This document shows positions 9,706 to 17,447 of a DNA stretch of 64,000 nucleotides, piece after piece. Source of the DNA: Arcobacter sp. (lineage in GTDB: Bacteria > Campylobacterota > Campylobacteria > Campylobacterales > Arcobacteraceae); contig QKDL01000057.1 of NCBI GenBank assembly GCA_003252105.1, positions 1 to 64,000 on the forward strand. The letters are read 5' to 3'. Both the position numbers and the translations under genes were made by a program. Each line of letters starts with the position of its first letter. Position 1 is the stretch's first letter. The notes under the pieces are model-generated. The model worked only from the letters and a program-made list of their open reading frames with translations, did no database searches and was not told where the DNA came from.

Positions 9706-10386
9706 ATGGATGCCATAATATTGGAGCAAATAGCCAATCCCTTATGGCTTAGTTTTAAAACTATTGTTGTAACTGCTTTTTTGTTTCTACTTTTAGGCAT
9801 ACCTTTAGCGTATTTACTTTCTAAAAAGGATTTACCCTTTAGGTGGTTGTTAGATACTCTTGTAACTTTACCCTTAGTTTTTCCCCCAATTGCTGTAGGT
9901 TTTTTTCTTTTACTTCTTTTGGGAAAACAAAGTTTTATTGGGCAACAACTATTAAAACTAAATATAGAGATAATTTTTAGTTTTAGTGGAATTATTATTG
10001 CAGCTTTTGTTGCTGGTTTACCTTTGATGATTAAACCATTACAAGCTAGTATTGAACAATTTCCAAATGAGATAAAAGAAGCCTCATATGTGAGTGGAAA
10101 ATCAAAAGTTTACACTTTTTTAACCATTGTTTTACCCACTATAAAAAACTCTTTGATTGTAGCCTTGTTGATTGCAACTGCTAGAGCTTTAGGTGAAGTT
10201 GGTATAACGTTGATGTTAGGTGGAAACATTATAGGAAAAACTGATACAATCTCTTTAGCTATCTATAATGCTGTATTTGATGGAGATTATGATTTGGCAC
10301 TTATCCTAAGTGGCATATTAGTTTTTATCTCCATATTGTTTTTTATAGCATTGAATTTTTACAATAAAAAGGGAAAATATGTTTAA
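9706..10386 (+). CDS. Second ModB-like ABC permease
   Basis: This 226-aa inner-membrane permease has the ModB pattern. The EAA coupling loop is KEASYVSGKSKVYTFLTIVL, and GEVGITLMLGGNIIGKTDT follows near residues 164-182. It sits directly after the divergent ModA-like gene and has no ATPase of its own, so it probably shares ModC. It overlaps modD by 8 bp. Confidence 0.85.
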   Translation: MDAIILEQIANPLWLSFKTIVVTAFLFLLLGIPLAYLLSKKDLPFRWLLDTLVTLPLVFPPIAVGFFLLLLLGKQSFIGQQLLKLNIEIIFSFSGIIIAAFVAGLPLMIKPLQASIEQFPNEIKEASYVSGKSKVYTFLTIVLPTIKNSLIVALLIATARALGEVGITLMLGGNIIGKTDTISLAIYNAVFDGDYDLALILSGILVFISILFFIALNFYNKKGKYV

Positions 10387-11227
10387 TTTAACAGATTTTG
10401 AACTTCAAGAATATATTAAAGGAGACCTTCCTTACGATGATTTGACCACTAGCTTACAAAATTGTAATAATAAAAAAGTAAAACTTGAAGTTTTTACTAG
10501 AGAGGATATTTTAATCTCTTGTACAGAAGAAGCAGCAAGAATTGCACAACTTTTAGGTTGTGAAATTTTATCTTTTATAAAAAGTAAACACAAAGCTTTT
10601 AAAGGGGATACTATTTTAAGCTTTGTTGGAGAGTATGAGAATATTCACAAGGCTTGGAGAGTTTGCCAGATTTTATTAGAATATAGCTGTAAAATCTCAA
10701 CATATGCTTATGAGATGAAAGAAAAAATAGATAAAGTAAATCCTAACTGCGAACTTCTCACTACTAGAAAAACTTTTCCTTTTTCGAAAAGATTTTGTAT
10801 AAAAGCTGCTACATGTGGAGGAGCAATGCCACATAGACTTGGACTATCAGAAACTATTTTATTTTTTGATGGACATAGGATAATATATAAAAACAATGAA
10901 GAGTTTTATGAAGCAATAAAAAATATAAAAAATAAAACAAGTGAAAAAAGTATTGCAGTAGAAAGTGATAGTTATGAAGATAGTATAAAACTTATGGAAA
11001 TAGGAGTTGATACTATCCAATTAGATAAAGTAGATTCAAAAACTATTCAAGAGATAGTATCTTACAAAAATGTAAACTTTCCAGAGTGTAAAATATTAGT
11101 AGCTGGTGGCATAAATATAAAAAATGTAGAAGAGTTTGCAAAACTTAATATTGATGGTGTTGTTACAAGTTCAGTGTATGTAAGTGGTATGGCAAATATA
11201 AGTAGTAAATTATCTTTGTTATACTAG
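10379..11227 (+). CDS. modD: ModD, quinolinate phosphoribosyltransferase-like protein of the mod operon
   Basis: The 282-aa protein belongs to the nicotinate-nucleotide pyrophosphorylase (NadC) superfamily, in the ModD branch found in molybdate operons. The signatures are TTRKTFPFSKRFCIKAA and GGAMPHRLGLSETILFF, with a conserved LVAGGINIKNVEEF near the C-terminus. The true reaction of ModD is not established as far as I know, and it should not be assumed to make NaMN. It is the last full-length gene of the mod operon and overlaps the second permease by 8 bp. Confidence 0.88.
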   Translation: MFNLTDFELQEYIKGDLPYDDLTTSLQNCNNKKVKLEVFTREDILISCTEEAARIAQLLGCEILSFIKSKHKAFKGDTILSFVGEYENIHKAWRVCQILLEYSCKISTYAYEMKEKIDKVNPNCELLTTRKTFPFSKRFCIKAATCGGAMPHRLGLSETILFFDGHRIIYKNNEEFYEAIKNIKNKTSEKSIAVESDSYEDSIKLMEIGVDTIQLDKVDSKTIQEIVSYKNVNFPECKILVAGGINIKNVEEFAKLNIDGVVTSSVYVSGMANISSKLSLLY

Positions 11228-11277
11228 AGGAATGTTTATTGCAGTAAATATATCAAATCCCTAAAATAAGGACTTAA

Positions 11278-11376
11278 ATGGAATTTGAAAAATTTATTTT
11301 GCCAGTAATTCTTATCTCTTACATATTTGCTATAATTATTTATGCAAATTATAAATATAGTAAAAATAAAAAATAG
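11278..11376 (+). CDS. Candidate 32-aa single-span membrane peptide
   Basis: The short reading frame encodes MEFEKFILPVILISYIFAII followed by IYANYKYSKNKK. It has an acidic start, one hydrophobic helix (about residues 6-23) and a basic tail, the layout of a small N-out/C-in membrane peptide. AAGGA lies 6 bp upstream of the ATG. It sits between modD and the next sigma54 promoter, which begins directly after its stop. I know no homologue; it may be a small transporter accessory or a chance frame. Confidence 0.5.
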   Translation: MEFEKFILPVILISYIFAIIIYANYKYSKNKK

Positions 11377-11392
11377 TGGAACATAAATTGCA
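11377..11392 (+). promoter_or_regulatory. Sigma54 promoter upstream of the aldo/keto reductase operon
   Basis: TGGAACATAAATTGCA has the same TGGAAC -24 box as the nifH promoter, a perfect TTGCA -12 box and exact GG-N10-GC spacing. Transcription should start near 11403. It places the three genes down to nifT under NifA/sigma54 control. No TGT-N10-ACA site is visible in the preceding 200 bp. Confidence 0.85.
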
Positions 11393-11422
11393 TATATTTT
11401 GGTACCTTTTGTAAATTAGATT

Positions 11423-11464
11423 TTAAAAGAGTAGGGAAGATGCCTCCTTACTCTTTTAACTTTT
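11423..11464 (+). promoter_or_regulatory. Leader hairpin resembling an intrinsic terminator or attenuator
   Basis: TTAAAAGAGTA (11423-11433) pairs perfectly with TACTCTTTTAA (11449-11459), and inner GGGA/CTCCT extends the stem. CTTTT follows. It lies about 20 nt after the predicted sigma54 start and 30 nt before the reductase ATG. It could end the mod transcript, attenuate the operon, or define a sigma54-dependent RNA of about 60 nt. Confidence 0.6.
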
Positions 11465-11493
11465 AAGAACAAAAAAAAGAGGATAGAGATTAT

Positions 11494-12603
11494 ATGTCAT
11501 ACGCAACAAAAGAAGCAACTTTAAATTATGCTAAAAAATATTCTAACTACAAAGACTTCTATATCAGTCATAACGATTTAATCTTTTCAAAACTAGGACT
11601 TGGAACCTTTAATAAAGAGCCATATAAAGAAGAGAATTATGTTTTTCATTACATCGAAGGTGTAAAAGAGGCTATAAAAAAAGGTATAAACTTAATAGAT
11701 ACAGCAAGTAATTATAGATACGGACAAAGTGAAAAAGAGATTGGTATTGCTTTAAAAGAGTTATTAGACGAGGGTGAAATCACTAGAGAAGAGCTTATCA
11801 TCTGTTCAAAAGGTGGATTTATCCAATTAGATTATCCATTTCCTGAAAACCCATATGCATGGATAGATGAAAATATCATCAAAGCTAAACTAGCTACAAA
11901 AGATGATATTGAACTTGACCAACACTGTTTTTCAGCTGATTTTATTGAATGGTCATGTAAAAAATCATTAGAAAATGTGGGAATAGATTGTTTTGATATC
12001 TATTATCTACACAATCCTGAGATGCAACTTTTAAAACTTGGATACGATAAGTTTTTAAAAAGAGTTGAATCTATATTTAAAAGATTTGAAAAAATGGTTA
12101 CTATGGGACTAATTAAAAACTATGGTGTAGCTGTTTGGAATGGTTTTATAAGTGAGATTAGCGGTGAGAATATCAATTTAGAAGATTTAGTAAATATTGC
12201 TAAAAAAGTTGGTGGAGAAAATCACCACTTTAAATATATTCAAACACCTTTTAATATTGGTAAAACTTCAATTTATACACTTCCTACACAAAAAGTAAAT
12301 GGGGAAGAGTGTACTTTATTGCAAGCCGCTCATAGATTAAAAATAGGTGTTATTTCAAGTTCATCTTTACTTCAAATGAACCTATTTAAAAAATCATTCA
12401 AACCAGAGACTGGTTATTTACTTGATCCAAACATGATACTTAAAAATGATATTCAGTTGGCACTTCAATTTGTAAGGTCAACTCCTGGTATTATAAGTTC
12501 ACTTTTTGCCTCAAAAGCACCTATTCATATACGAGAGAATTTAGAAATTACAAAAATCAAAGTAACTCCTAGAGCAAACTACGATTTAATGTACAGAGTA
12601 TAA
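11494..12603 (+). CDS. Aldo/keto reductase of the nif region
   Basis: This is a 369-aa NAD(P)H-dependent oxidoreductase of the AKR superfamily. The catalytic tetrad is visible: Asp69 and Tyr74 (LIDTASNYRYG), Lys106 (CSKGG) and His173 (YLHNPE). The protein is longer than a standard AKR (about 320 aa), with an extra segment around residues 110-145. GAGGATAGAG precedes the ATG. It is the first gene after a sigma54 promoter and is followed 3 bp later by a flavoprotein and then nifT, so it is probably expressed only when fixing nitrogen. The substrate is unknown; carbonyl metabolism or electron supply are both guesses. Confidence 0.85.
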   Translation: MSYATKEATLNYAKKYSNYKDFYISHNDLIFSKLGLGTFNKEPYKEENYVFHYIEGVKEAIKKGINLIDTASNYRYGQSEKEIGIALKELLDEGEITREELIICSKGGFIQLDYPFPENPYAWIDENIIKAKLATKDDIELDQHCFSADFIEWSCKKSLENVGIDCFDIYYLHNPEMQLLKLGYDKFLKRVESIFKRFEKMVTMGLIKNYGVAVWNGFISEISGENINLEDLVNIAKKVGGENHHFKYIQTPFNIGKTSIYTLPTQKVNGEECTLLQAAHRLKIGVISSSSLLQMNLFKKSFKPETGYLLDPNMILKNDIQLALQFVRSTPGIISSLFASKAPIHIRENLEITKIKVTPRANYDLMYRV

Positions 12604-12606
12604 TTT

Positions 12607-14253
12607 ATGATTTATGATGTTATTGTCGTAGGGGGTGGAATTGCTGGACTTATGGCAGCAATTGAAGCTAAAACAGATACAAATAAAGTAGCTATTATCA
12701 CAAAAGGGAATATTTTTAAATCTAACTCTTCTATGGCTAGTGGTGGAATAAATGCTGTTTTAGATCCTGAAAACAAAGAGGGAGTTGAATCCCACATCGA
12801 AGATACTTTTAAATCAGCTCGTGGTTTAGGGGATAGAAAAACAATAACCTATATGTGTAAAAGAGCCAGTGATATTATCTCAAAACTTATCTCTCATGGT
12901 GTAGAATTTGATAGAGATGAAAAAGGAAATATTGCCCAAAGACCATTTGGAGGAGCAGGTAAAATTAGAACCTGTTATGTGGGAGATAAAACTGGTGGAG
13001 CTATAACTCAAGCACTTATAAAAAAAGCTAGAGATTTAGGAATCAAATTTCTAATAAACAATTATGTTTTAAACCTAACTACTCACGAAAGAAAAATCAG
13101 TGGAGTTATCTGTCTAAGAAGAATCGATTCATCTGTATTAGTTTATCCAGCAAAATCTGTTGTATTAGCAGGTGGGGGATATGCTGGGATATATAGAGGT
13201 AACTCTACAAATGCACAAGATTACACAGGGGATTTAATAGCTGTTTGTTTAAGAACAGGATTAAGTCTAAAAGATATGGAGTTTATCCAATTTCACCCAA
13301 CAGGTATTGCAAAAACTAACTATCTTGTAACAGAAGCTGCAAGAGGAGAGGGTGGCTACCTTATTAATAGTAATGGTGAACGTTTTGTAAATGAACTAGA
13401 TACTAGAGATAAAATTGCAAAAGCTATTTTAGAACAACAAAACAATGGTCAAAAAGTATTTATAGACTTAAGACATCTTGGAGTTGAAAAGATACAAAAG
13501 AAACTTCCATCATTGTACTCAGTTGCTTTCAATCAAACTGGTATCGATATAAGTAATGAACTTTTAGAAATCAAACCTGTAGCCCATTATAGTATGGGTG
13601 GAGTATGTACAAATATGGTTGATACAGAGATAAAGGGATTATATATTTGTGGAGAGATGGCAGCAAATGGTGTACATGGAGCAAATAGACTTGGAGGAAA
13701 CTCTTTATTAGAAGGGTCTGTATTTGGTGAACTAGCAGGTCAAAAAGCACTTGAATACTCTAAAAAAACAGAATTTTTACCAATAGATTATAATATTGTA
13801 ATCAAAGATATTCAAATGGTTGATAAAATATTTGCAGGAGAGACTTCTAAAAACTTCAATGCAATAAGAGTTTCAATGGGTAATGCCATGTATAAACATG
13901 TTGGTATCTTAAGAACTAAAAATAGTTTAGTAAAAGCATTTGATTACATTAAATATCTAAGAGCTCAATCTTACTCTTTACACTGTATTAATAAAGAAAG
14001 AAGAAACAATGTAGAGCTTATCTCTATTTTGGAGTTAAGAAATGCTTTAGAGGTTTCAGAAGCAATTATTTTAGCTGCTAAAAAAAGAAAAGAAAGCAGA
14101 GGTGCTCATTTTAGAACTGATTATCCAGAGATGAAAGAAAAATATGCAAAACATATTTTGATAAAAGAGGTAAAAAAAGGGTTCTTCAAAATTGAACTTG
14201 AAAATAAAGATTTACTATCAAAATTTAGAAATCTAATCTTAAATAGAGAATAA
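12607..14253 (+). CDS. FAD-dependent oxidoreductase, L-aspartate oxidase / fumarate reductase flavoprotein family
   Basis: This 548-aa flavoprotein has an N-terminal Rossmann FAD motif (VVGGGIAGLMAA, residues 7-18), the SNSSMASGGINA segment, the active-site strand FHPTGIAKTN then TEAARGEGGYLIN, and HGANRLGGNSLLEG near residue 360. These features place it with NadB, SdhA and FrdA. The C-terminal part has KERRNNVELISILELRNALEVSE as in the family's helical domain. It has no signal peptide, so it is cytoplasmic and not a periplasmic fumarate reductase. Sharing a sigma54 operon with nifT suggests a nitrogen-fixation role, such as aspartate/fumarate metabolism or redox supply. The true substrate is open. 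Confidence 0.85.
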   Translation: MIYDVIVVGGGIAGLMAAIEAKTDTNKVAIITKGNIFKSNSSMASGGINAVLDPENKEGVESHIEDTFKSARGLGDRKTITYMCKRASDIISKLISHGVEFDRDEKGNIAQRPFGGAGKIRTCYVGDKTGGAITQALIKKARDLGIKFLINNYVLNLTTHERKISGVICLRRIDSSVLVYPAKSVVLAGGGYAGIYRGNSTNAQDYTGDLIAVCLRTGLSLKDMEFIQFHPTGIAKTNYLVTEAARGEGGYLINSNGERFVNELDTRDKIAKAILEQQNNGQKVFIDLRHLGVEKIQKKLPSLYSVAFNQTGIDISNELLEIKPVAHYSMGGVCTNMVDTEIKGLYICGEMAANGVHGANRLGGNSLLEGSVFGELAGQKALEYSKKTEFLPIDYNIVIKDIQMVDKIFAGETSKNFNAIRVSMGNAMYKHVGILRTKNSLVKAFDYIKYLRAQSYSLHCINKERRNNVELISILELRNALEVSEAIILAAKKRKESRGAHFRTDYPEMKEKYAKHILIKEVKKGFFKIELENKDLLSKFRNLILNRE

Positions 14254-14281
14254 AATTTAACTTATAAAAAAGGAGAAGAGT

Positions 14282-14488
14282 ATGGCAAAAGTTATGTTAA
14301 GAGAGAGTGACGGGGTTATTTACTTCTATTTCGCAAAAAAAGATATGGAAGAAACAATCGAGACTATTGAGTTTGATACAGAAGAGAACTGGGGTGGAGA
14401 GTGTGAACTATCAAATGGAGAGACTTGGTGGATTAAACCTGGACCTAAAAAGTTACCTAAAGAGGAAGTATGTAAAAAACTTTCATAG
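14282..14488 (+). CDS. nifT: NifT/FixU family small protein
   Basis: This 68-aa protein has the NifT layout: MAKVMLRESDGVIYFYFAKKDMEE at the N-terminus (two stretches), then ETIEFDTEENWGGECELSNG and a Trp- and Pro-rich end (WWIKPGPKKLP). NifT is dispensable and of unknown function in Klebsiella and Azotobacter, where it follows nifK. Here it has moved to the end of the reductase/flavoprotein operon. AAAAAGGAGAAG precedes the ATG. It ties that operon to nitrogenase. Confidence 0.85.
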   Translation: MAKVMLRESDGVIYFYFAKKDMEETIETIEFDTEENWGGECELSNGETWWIKPGPKKLPKEEVCKKLS

Positions 14489-14502
14489 AAAAGCTTTGGT
14501 TG

Positions 14503-14546
14503 GATACTTTATAAACAAGATTTGTTGTATATAAAGTATCTTTCTT
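14503..14546 (+). terminator. Hairpin after nifT
   Basis: GATACTTTATA (14503-14513) pairs with TATAAAGTATC (14530-14540), with inner AACAA/TTGTT pairing, followed by TTTCTT. It probably ends the nifT operon. The T-run is weak, so read-through into nifA is possible. Confidence 0.55.
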
Positions 14547-14555
14547 GTATATAAT
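14525..14555 (+). promoter_or_regulatory. Probable sigma70-type promoter of nifA
   Basis: TATAAT at 14550-14555 within TTGTATATAATATAAG lies about 25 bp upstream of the nifA start. TTGTAT at 14525-14530 could act as a -35 with 19-bp spacing. Vegetative promoters in Campylobacterota often lack a firm -35. No sigma54 site is seen here, so nifA itself is not obviously autoregulated through RpoN. Confidence 0.45.
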
Positions 14556-14580
14556 ATAAGTTTATTATGAAAGGATTTTA

Positions 14581-16128
14581 ATGACACCATTTGACAGACC
14601 TGAATGTGCAAGCTGCTTAACTGTTAAAGAACTTACTACATTATATGAGATTGCATCAATTATATCAAATCATTATGATTTAGATACATCATTAGAGAAA
14701 TCAATAAAGATATTAAAAAATTCATTACATCTGACAAATTGTACTGTTCACATATTGGAAGATGAAGAATTAAAAGTATTAGCTTCTATTGAGTTAAGTA
14801 AAATTCAAAAAGAATTATCTACATATAAACTTGGTGAAGGAGTTACTGGGCTAGCTGCCCAATCTAAAGAGCCAGTTGTAGTAGAAAATATCCACAACGA
14901 TTCACTATTTTTAAATAAATCAGGGAAAAGAGATTATACAAACCTTTCATATGTTGCTGTACCACTAATAGTAGATAATCAAACAATTGGTGTATTAGGT
15001 GCAACATTAACAAAAACTACAGAGATAGGTTTTGAAGACTGTGTTAGAATATTGACAATTATTAGTTCAATTTTTGCACAAACAATATATTCATATCAAT
15101 TAAACAAAAATGAAAAAGAAAGATTAAAAGAGTTGAAACTTTATTACAAAATGGAATGGGATTCAAAAGTTCACAACTTTGGAGACATCATAGGTGATAG
15201 TCCTAAGATGCAACAAGTTTTTCAAGTAATACAAAGAATAGCTCAATCAGATGTTACAGTTCTTGTAAGAGGAGAAACTGGTACAGGAAAAGAATTAGTA
15301 GCAGCAGCTATTCATAAAAGAAGTAAAAGAAAAGATGAACCATTTATAAAGCTGAATTGTGCAGCTATTACAGATACCTTACTTGAAAGTGAACTTTTTG
15401 GACACGAAAAAGGTGCATTTACAGATGCTAGAGAAACAAGAAAAGGAAGATTTGAACTTGCTGATGGAGGAACACTATTTTTAGATGAGATAGGGGATAT
15501 CTCTGCTTCTGCACAAGTTAAACTTTTAAGAGTTTTACAAGAAAGAGAGTTTGAAAGAGTTGGGGGAAGTAAAACCATAAAAGTAAATGTAAGATTAGTG
15601 GCTGCAACTAACCGAAATCTTGAAAAAATGGTACAAGATGGAGAATTTAGAGAGGATTTATATTATAGATTAAATGTTATCCCTATAGATTTACCACCAC
15701 TTAGAGAAAGGGGAGAAGATATAAGACAACTTGTTGAATTCTTCCTAGAAAAATCTATGAAAAACCATAAAAAAATAGTAAAAATAACTGATGAAGCAAT
15801 GGATGAACTTATGCATTATCCATGGCCAGGGAATGTAAGAGAATTAGAAAATACAATCGAAAGAATTGTGTTAATGGGGAATGAAGATGGTATAAATAAA
15901 TTTGATATGCTTCTTTTATTGCCTGCTTTAAATGATGAAAAATTTAAAAAAGAGTTTAAATCAATCCCTATAGAAAATAAAACCTTAGAAGAGTTAGAAA
16001 AAGAAGCTATTATAAATGCTCTTAATAACAACAATTTTAATCAATCCCATGCAGCAAAAGAGTTAGGAATAACTCTTAGACAAATTGGTTATAAAATAAA
16101 AAAATATGAGATAGAAAATGACTTATAA
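14581..16128 (+). CDS. nifA: Nitrogen fixation activator NifA (sigma54-dependent)
   Basis: This enhancer-binding protein activates nif promoters with RpoN. It has a GAF domain at about residues 20-185, an AAA+ domain with Walker A GETGTGKE (about 232-239) and Walker B GGTLFLDEIGD (about 296-306), and a Fis-type HTH (residues about 470-512, TLRQIGYKIKKYEI). The sigma54-contact loop reads GAFTDA (278-283) in place of GAFTGA. There is no cysteine pair in the linker between AAA+ and HTH, unlike O2-sensitive rhizobial NifA. Instead a Cys9-x2-Cys12 pair precedes the GAF domain. Its 3' end overlaps the next gene by 11 bp. Confidence 0.93.
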   Translation: MTPFDRPECASCLTVKELTTLYEIASIISNHYDLDTSLEKSIKILKNSLHLTNCTVHILEDEELKVLASIELSKIQKELSTYKLGEGVTGLAAQSKEPVVVENIHNDSLFLNKSGKRDYTNLSYVAVPLIVDNQTIGVLGATLTKTTEIGFEDCVRILTIISSIFAQTIYSYQLNKNEKERLKELKLYYKMEWDSKVHNFGDIIGDSPKMQQVFQVIQRIAQSDVTVLVRGETGTGKELVAAAIHKRSKRKDEPFIKLNCAAITDTLLESELFGHEKGAFTDARETRKGRFELADGGTLFLDEIGDISASAQVKLLRVLQEREFERVGGSKTIKVNVRLVAATNRNLEKMVQDGEFREDLYYRLNVIPIDLPPLRERGEDIRQLVEFFLEKSMKNHKKIVKITDEAMDELMHYPWPGNVRELENTIERIVLMGNEDGINKFDMLLLLPALNDEKFKKEFKSIPIENKTLEELEKEAIINALNNNNFNQSHAAKELGITLRQIGYKIKKYEIENDL

Positions 16129-16630
16129 AAATGAAAACTTTGACTTAATAGATGAACTTATTGATGTAGGTTATATGGCAGAAGAGTTTGAGGCGGAAAA
16201 CTTACAAGGTGAAACAATACAAATAAAAAAAGCAAGCCCTAATAGAATGATTCAAATCTTTTTGTCTTTTCCTAATTTCGAAGAGTTTAAAGATGAAATT
16301 ATAGAGTTTGATGAGTTTATGAATGATGCAAAAGTGGAAATATTTACATATATTATTTTTGCTAGAAACACCAATATACCGTATGAGTTTAAAAAACTTA
16401 TTCCAATTTTTGATGTAAATGGAGAGTTTGGAGAGATGTACGGAACGAAAATTGTAAGTGGTAGCCTAGAAGATGAACTGACAAAAGCACTTTTTTTAAT
16501 TGGGAAAGATGGTGCAGTTTATCATATTGATATGCCAGAGAATTTAGAAAATCCTTTAAATATTGAAAGGATTAGAATAGAAGTAAATAAGGTTTATCAA
16601 TCATATACTGGAGTTGGATGCCATGGATAA
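16118..16630 (+). CDS. Peroxiredoxin-like (Tpx-type fold) protein lacking the peroxidatic cysteine
   Basis: The 170-aa protein resembles thiol peroxidase/AhpC-TSA proteins in pattern: an N-terminal 'GETIQI' beta segment, a central thioredoxin-like fold with SFPNFEEFKDEIIEFDEF where the active site should be, and LFLIGKDGAVYHIDMPEN before the C-terminal helix. The normal Pro-x3-Thr-x2-Cys motif is absent. The only cysteine is three residues from the C-terminus (GVGCHG). It therefore probably cannot act as a peroxidase and may be a partner or sensor protein. It overlaps nifA by 11 bp and the next gene by 8 bp. The fold assignment is from pattern only. Confidence 0.6.
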   Translation: MTYKNENFDLIDELIDVGYMAEEFEAENLQGETIQIKKASPNRMIQIFLSFPNFEEFKDEIIEFDEFMNDAKVEIFTYIIFARNTNIPYEFKKLIPIFDVNGEFGEMYGTKIVSGSLEDELTKALFLIGKDGAVYHIDMPENLENPLNIERIRIEVNKVYQSYTGVGCHG

Positions 16631-17447
16631 TATTTTAGAGAAACTAAAAGATGGTACTATCATACCATTTTTAGGAATGGGTATTTTTGAAAATACTACA
16701 GCAACTGATGGAACTAAACTACCATATGATAGTGATTCTATGATTTTAGCATTAAATAATGGAAGAGCTATGAGCCCAAGACTTATGTATGAATACAGTA
16801 GGGCTGCTATGAGTTTAGAACAAAGAAAAGGTAGAGAATTTATTATTCAAATGACTAATCATATCTACTCTTCAAAAGAGTATGACTTACCTGAAACTTA
16901 CAAATGGTTAAAAACATTTATGCCAAAATATGTAGTTGATACTACAATGGATGATTCATTATTAAAAGTTTATGAAGATGTTGACCATTTTTTAATTACT
17001 GGAGTATCTAGAATCACTGCTGATTATGATAGATTTATAATTTATAAATATAGTGCTTCTACAAAAGAGTATATGAGAATTGATGTTTCTCAATTAGATA
17101 CACAATCTCCTATTTTATTTAAACCTATGGGTTCTACAAAACCTGAAATGAATTTCATCGTTTCAGATGCAGATTTTGTAGACTGGTTAACAGAAGCTAT
17201 GGGTGGATATGCAGTACCTCCAATTTTAAAAGATTACAGAAAAGACAAAGAATATCTTTTTATGGGTGTTGACTTTGGAAAAGATACTTTTAGAATGGTA
17301 GCAAATGAGATTACAATTGGTTTAAAGGGTGGTTACACTCTTATAAATAAAGATGAATTAACTAAAAAAGAGGATAAATTTATCAAAACTCATAATTTAG
17401 AAAATATAAATATAAGTATTGATGAATTTATAAAAAATAATGGCTAA
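16623..17447 (+). CDS. SIR2-like domain protein with altered catalytic residues
   Basis: This 274-aa protein resembles the SIR2-like (SIR2_2) NAD-binding domain: GTIIPFLGMG (11-20) at the nucleotide-binding start, VVDTTMDDSLL (104-114) where TTNYDxLLE is usual, and LFKPMGS (165-171) where LHG or PHGS is usual. By this alignment the catalytic Asn and His are both Met. The protein may bind NAD(H) or ADP-ribose without turnover. I chose ATG 16623, with GGAG 9 bp upstream, over a TTG at 16614 that has no ribosome site. It overlaps its upstream neighbour and clpX by 8 bp each. Confidence 0.7.
   Translation: MDNILEKLKDGTIIPFLGMGIFENTTATDGTKLPYDSDSMILALNNGRAMSPRLMYEYSRAAMSLEQRKGREFIIQMTNHIYSSKEYDLPETYKWLKTFMPKYVVDTTMDDSLLKVYEDVDHFLITGVSRITADYDRFIIYKYSASTKEYMRIDVSQLDTQSPILFKPMGSTKPEMNFIVSDADFVDWLTEAMGGYAVPPILKDYRKDKEYLFMGVDFGKDTFRMVANEITIGLKGGYTLINKDELTKKEDKFIKTHNLENINISIDEFIKNNG

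Noticed and set aside
9000-10386. Tungstate-specific TupA/TupB system
   Set aside because: The permease has ModB-like motifs and the receptor lacks TupA-type TTTS-like segments, so I left the ligand open rather than call it tup.
14307-14534. 75-codon frame overlapping nifT in another frame
   Set aside because: NifT is recognisable in the other frame with a good ribosome site; this frame has no such site and runs into the downstream hairpin.
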